A stretch of DNA of 11,241 bases from JBDSLU01 sp039916225 (lineage in GTDB: Bacteria > Acidobacteriota > Vicinamibacteria > Vicinamibacterales > Vicinamibacteraceae): positions 1-11,241 of the forward strand of contig JBDSLU010000068.1 in NCBI GenBank assembly GCA_039916225.1. The letters are read 5' to 3'. Below the pieces are notes generated by a model. The model searched no databases and was not told the origin of the DNA. It saw nothing but the letters and a program-made list of their open reading frames with translations. A program made the position numbers and the translations under genes. Below, one piece after another: positions 8,532 to 11,241 of the stretch. Position 1 is the first letter of the stretch; every line of letters begins with the position of its first letter.

Positions 8532-10055
8532 ATGCGTCTTGCCTGGTTCACCCCGCTCGCGCCGGTTCGCTCCGGCATCGCCAGCTACAGCGCGATGGTC
8601 CTGCCGGCCCTCGCGGCTCGGCACGAGCTCGCGATCTTCGTCGGCGACGACGTGTGGGCGGCCCGTCGCAGCGAAGCGCACCTCGGCGCCGATGGGTTTG
8701 CGGCGATCGCCGCGCCGTGGGGACCGATCCGGCCCGTCCACGACTTCGCGCCCCTCCATCTGGCGCAGCCCTTCGACCTGGTCGTCTACCAGCTCGGCAA
8801 TGCCGGCTGCCACGACCACATGTGGGCCTACCTCACCCGCTACCCCGGGCTGGTCGTGCTGCACGACGCCCAGCTCCACCAGTCGCGGGCCCACGCGCTG
8901 ATCGCCCGCGGCCGGACCGCCGATCTGCGCGCCGAGCTGGCGTTCGGCCATCCCGACGCGCCGCCGGGTGTCGCCGAATGGATCCTCGCCGGCCTGGGGA
9001 ACCCCGGCGCACCGATCTGGCCGCTCACCGCGGTCCCGCTGGCCGCCGCCCGCGCCGTCGCCGTCCACTTCCCGGCGCTGGCAGCGGATCTGCGCGACGC
9101 CTGGCCCGGCCTCGACGTCCACGTCATCCGCCACGGATCGCCGGACTTGGGGGCGAGCGGGATCAACGACCAAGGACCAACAACCAACTTCCAAGGCACT
9201 CCCAACGACCAACGTCCTACAAGACCCGCCGAGCGCGAACCCAGCCAGACTTGGAAGTTGGGCGTTCGAGATTCCTTGGAAGTTGGAAGTTGGAACTTGG
9301 GAGTTCCCGCGGGCGGCGTGGTCTTCGCCGCCTTCGGCCTCGTCACGCCCGAAAAGCGCGTGCCGCAGATGCTGCGGGCGCTGGCGGCGATCCGGGACAA
9401 GGTGCCGAACGTGCGGCTGCGGCTCGTCGGCGGCGTGACGCCGCACTACGACGTCGCCGCGGACGCCCGGGCGCACGGCGTCGACGACCTGGTCGAGGTG
9501 ACCGGCTGGGTCGACGACGACGCCTTCGATCGCGCGATCCTGGACAGCGACGTCTGCCTCTGCCTGCGGTGGCCGACCAATCGCGAGGCGTCCGGGCCCT
9601 GGCTGCGGGCGCTCGCCGCCGGCAAGCCGACGGTGGTCAACGACCTGGCTCATCTGGTCGACCTGCCGACGCTGGACCCGCGGACCTGGAACGTCCAGGT
9701 GGCTTCTCCTGCCGCCGCCGACGCCACGCGCGCCTGGCGCCGCGACGAGGCGATCGCCGTCGCCATCGACATCCTGGACGAAGATCACTCGCTGGTGATC
9801 GCGATGCGTCGCCTGGCGCTCGACGCCGGGCTCCGCGCCGACCTGGGCGCCGCGGCGCGCCGCTACTGGGCCGCCGGCCACACGGTCGAGCACATGGCCG
9901 CCGACTACGAGCGCGCGATTGCCGCCGCTGCCGCCGCCCCCGTCCGACCCAGCCGGCCGCTGCCGGCGCACGTCACCAGCGACGGCACGGCGCTCGCCCG
10001 CCGTCTCGCCGCGGACGTCGGTGTGGCTGTAGACTTCCTGGCAGAACGCCCATGA
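8532..10055 (+). CDS. GT4-type glycosyltransferase with a repeat-derived insert
   Basis: Probable glycosyltransferase of the GT-B fold (family 4 type), transferring a sugar from a nucleotide-sugar donor; acceptor unknown. It has 507 residues. The N-terminus MRLAWFTPLAPVRSGIASYS is typical, with the glycine-rich acceptor-side loop. YQLGN (86-90) and VVLHDAQLH (107-115) follow in the N-terminal domain. The C-terminal domain has FGLVTPEKR (268-276), RLRLVGG (295-301), GWVDDDAF and LRWPTNREASGPWLRALAAG (345-364), where E352 corresponds to the first Glu of the family's donor-binding region. Residues 209-260 come from an inverted-repeat element and do not look like glycosyltransferase. The ATG at 8532 is chosen over the in-frame GTG at 8499 because the family N-terminus begins there. 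The stop overlaps the thiS start (ATGA). Confidence 0.88.
   Translation: MRLAWFTPLAPVRSGIASYSAMVLPALAARHELAIFVGDDVWAARRSEAHLGADGFAAIAAPWGPIRPVHDFAPLHLAQPFDLVVYQLGNAGCHDHMWAYLTRYPGLVVLHDAQLHQSRAHALIARGRTADLRAELAFGHPDAPPGVAEWILAGLGNPGAPIWPLTAVPLAAARAVAVHFPALAADLRDAWPGLDVHVIRHGSPDLGASGINDQGPTTNFQGTPNDQRPTRPAEREPSQTWKLGVRDSLEVGSWNLGVPAGGVVFAAFGLVTPEKRVPQMLRALAAIRDKVPNVRLRLVGGVTPHYDVAADARAHGVDDLVEVTGWVDDDAFDRAILDSDVCLCLRWPTNREASGPWLRALAAGKPTVVNDLAHLVDLPTLDPRTWNVQVASPAAADATRAWRRDEAIAVAIDILDEDHSLVIAMRRLALDAGLRADLGAAARRYWAAGHTVEHMAADYERAIAAAAAAPVRPSRPLPAHVTSDGTALARRLAADVGVAVDFLAERP
9157..9310. repeat. Imperfect inverted-repeat element inside the glycosyltransferase gene
   Basis: Left arm 9165-9217 and right arm 9253-9305 are reverse complements at about 40 of 53 positions by eye, with a perfect 13-bp core (ccaacttccaagg at 9184-9196 against ccttggaagttgg at 9274-9286). 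The loop is about 35 bases. Outer gcggga (9157-9162) and tcccgc (9305-9310) extend the pairing past a 3-base gap. The motif ttggaagttgg recurs within the right half. The strand bias (C/A-rich left, G/T-rich right) and lower GC set it apart from the flanking gene. It encodes no protein of its own and looks like a small non-autonomous palindromic element read through in frame. Confidence 0.85.
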
Positions 10056-10252
10056 CCATCAGACTGAACGGCGACCCGCACGATCTGGTCGAACCGCTGA
10101 GCGTGAGCGCGCTGCTCGCGCAGCTCGAGATCGACGCCCGCCGCGTCGCGGTCGAGCGCAACCAGTTCGTGGTGAAGCGCGCCGCCTACGACTCGACGGT
10201 CGTCGCCGACGGCGACGAGATCGAGATCGTGAACTTCGTCGGCGGAGGCTAG
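10052..10252 (+). CDS. thiS: Thiamine biosynthesis sulfur carrier protein ThiS
   Basis: Ubiquitin-like carrier whose C-terminal glycine is adenylated and thiocarboxylated, then gives its sulfur to ThiG for thiazole synthesis. It is 66 residues, a normal length. It begins MTIRLNGDPHDL, has the beta-grasp pattern with a central ALLAQLEID helix and VAVERNQFVVKR, and ends DEIEIVNFVGGG; the terminal Gly-Gly is the functional hallmark. The ATG overlaps the glycosyltransferase stop by 4 bp, so it is probably translationally coupled to that gene. thiG follows 47 bp downstream. The ThiF-type activating enzyme is not in the window. Confidence 0.96.
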   Translation: MTIRLNGDPHDLVEPLSVSALLAQLEIDARRVAVERNQFVVKRAAYDSTVVADGDEIEIVNFVGGG

Positions 10253-10299
10253 CGCCGCCCCGCCGCCGTCCTCGCTGGCCCGACCGTGAAGCATCCGCA

Positions 10300-11079
10300 A
10301 TGACCACTGATTCGTTCGTCATCGCCGGGCGGACGTTCGCCTCGCGGCTCATCGTCGGGACGGGCAAATACCCGTCGCACGCGGTGATGGCCCAGGCGCA
10401 CGCGGCCTCCGGCGCCGACATGGTCACGGTGGCCGTCCGCCGCGTCGACCTCAACGACCGCAGCGGCCAGTCGCTGATGGACTTCATCGACCGCGACAAG
10501 ATCTTCATCCTGCCGAACACCGCGGCCTGCTACACCGCCGACGAAGCGGTCCGCACGGCGCGGCTGGCCCGCGAGGCCGGGCTCTCGAACTGGGTGAAGC
10601 TCGAGGTGATCGGCGACGAGAAGACGCTGTTCCCGGATTCGATCGCCCTCCTCGAAGCGACGAAGACGCTGGTCAAGGAAGGGTTCGTCGTCCTGCCCTA
10701 CACCATCGACGACCCGGTGCTGTGCCGCAAGCTCGAGGACGCCGGCGCCGCCGCCGTCATGCCGCTGGCCGCCCCGATCGGCTCCGGCCTCGGCATCCAG
10801 AATCCGAACAACATTTCGATCATCAAGGAGTTCGCCCGCGTCCCGGTGATCGTGGACGCCGGCGTCGGTACCGCCTCGGACGCCGCGATTGCCATGGAAC
10901 TGGGCGCCGACGGCGTGCTGATGAACAGCGCCATCGCCGGCGCCACCGATCCGGTGGCGATGGCGCACGCGATGCGGCTGGCCATCCAAGCCGGCCGACT
11001 CGCCTATGGCGCCGGCCGCATCGAGAAGAAGCGTTACGCCACGGCCAGCAGCCCGCTGACCGGCGTCATCGGCCGGTGA
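10300..11079 (+). CDS. thiG: Thiazole synthase ThiG
   Basis: TIM-barrel enzyme that condenses 1-deoxy-D-xylulose 5-phosphate, dehydroglycine and ThiS-thiocarboxylate sulfur into the thiazole phosphate of thiamine. It has 259 residues, the usual size. Visible: SRLIVGTGKYPS (15-26), VTVAVRRVDLND (42-53), LPNTAACYTADEAVRTARLA (71-90), the active-site lysine K100 in NWVKLEVIGD, MPLAAPIGSGLGIQNP around 160-175, VIVDAGVGTASDAA and a phosphate-binding GADGVLMNSAIA. The spacer from thiS (10253-10299) holds no hairpin terminator or riboswitch that I can see. The stop overlaps the GTG of the next frame. Which thiazole-imine supply route (ThiH or ThiO) is used is not visible here. Confidence 0.98.
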   Translation: MTTDSFVIAGRTFASRLIVGTGKYPSHAVMAQAHAASGADMVTVAVRRVDLNDRSGQSLMDFIDRDKIFILPNTAACYTADEAVRTARLAREAGLSNWVKLEVIGDEKTLFPDSIALLEATKTLVKEGFVVLPYTIDDPVLCRKLEDAGAAAVMPLAAPIGSGLGIQNPNNISIIKEFARVPVIVDAGVGTASDAAIAMELGADGVLMNSAIAGATDPVAMAHAMRLAIQAGRLAYGAGRIEKKRYATASSPLTGVIGR

Positions 11080-11241
11080 CCCACCAGATCCCGCGCGTCT
11101 TTCCGCCGACGCTGGCCCCCGACGACGCGGTCGCGGTGCTGGCCCAGGTGCGCGCCGACGCCGACGCACGCTACAACCAGGCGCTGTCGGCCGTCGACGC
11201 CGCGCTGCTCGCCGTCCGCGAGGCGCCGCATCCGCCGCCGC
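11076..11241 (+). CDS. Unidentified protein, N-terminal 55 codons, cut by window edge
   Basis: A frame starting at GTG 11076, overlapping the thiG stop (GTGA), stays open to the edge. It reads as a short proline-containing start (IPRVFPPTLAP) followed by an Ala/Asp/Val-rich stretch, LAQVRADADARYNQALSAVD and onward, which is likely helical, then REAPHPPPP. The overlap and codon usage (G/C at almost every third position) support a real gene in the thiS-thiG operon. I do not recognise the family; it does not resemble the N-terminus of ThiE, ThiF or ThiH. Confidence 0.6.
   Translation, partial: MTHQIPRVFPPTLAPDDAVAVLAQVRADADARYNQALSAVDAALLAVREAPHPPP

Noticed and set aside
9157..9310. CRISPR-like repeats in the ttggaagttgg region
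   Set aside because: The copies are short, irregularly spaced and partly inverted, with no uniform spacers and no cas genes nearby.
9157..9313. A 5-bp gcggg target-site duplication flanking the repeat element
   Set aside because: The pentamer is common in such GC-rich sequence, and the spacing (152 bp) would not preserve the reading frame if it marked a simple insertion. It is not claimed as a duplication.

Overview
The window is high-GC bacterial chromosome carrying two divergently transcribed gene sets. A leftward (minus-strand) respiratory complex I (NADH:quinone oxidoreductase, nuo) operon fills positions 1 to about 8365. A short rightward operon starts near 8532 and runs off the right edge. 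The gene-by-gene nuo layout with separate nuoC and nuoD, the very high GC with long spurious antisense frames, and the pairing with thiS-thiG fit a free-living aerobic bacterium. My best guess is Acidobacteriota, perhaps Vicinamibacteria-like, but this is an impression and not shown by the sequence.

Minus strand, in transcription order: nuoA (8365-8000), nuoB (7974-7492), nuoC (7482-6871), a GmhA-type SIS-domain sugar-phosphate isomerase (6862-6185), nuoD (6165-4978), nuoE (4981-4364), nuoF (4339-3038), nuoH (3033-1960), nuoJ (1963-1430), nuoK (1422-1117) and the first 371 codons of nuoL (1114-1, cut by the window edge). Most junctions are stop/start overlaps or gaps of a few bases, so this looks like one transcript. 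A candidate sigma70-type promoter lies about 60-90 bp upstream of nuoA. Two things depart from the usual A-to-N order. nuoG (expected between nuoF and nuoH) and nuoI (expected between nuoH and nuoJ) are absent, with clean tight junctions and no remnants. A sugar-phosphate isomerase gene also sits between nuoC and nuoD. NuoG and NuoI carry the iron-sulfur chain linking cluster N3 in NuoF to N2 in NuoB, so they must be encoded elsewhere if the complex is conventional.

Plus strand: a GT4-type glycosyltransferase (8532-10055), thiS (10052-10252), thiG (10300-11079) and the start of an unidentified protein (11076 to the edge). ThiS is the sulfur carrier and ThiG the synthase that together form the thiazole ring of thiamine. 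The glycosyltransferase and thiS overlap by 4 bp, as do thiG and the last gene, so the group is probably co-transcribed. The glycosyltransferase contains an in-frame, roughly 150-bp imperfect inverted-repeat element of clearly different base composition in its interdomain linker. This is the most unusual local structure in the window.

No tRNA, rRNA, CRISPR array, insertion sequence or convincing terminator was seen, and no stretch over 300 bases lacks a gene. I found no evidence of a wholly new system. The items most worth a second look are the repeat-derived protein segment, the split nuo operon and the embedded isomerase.
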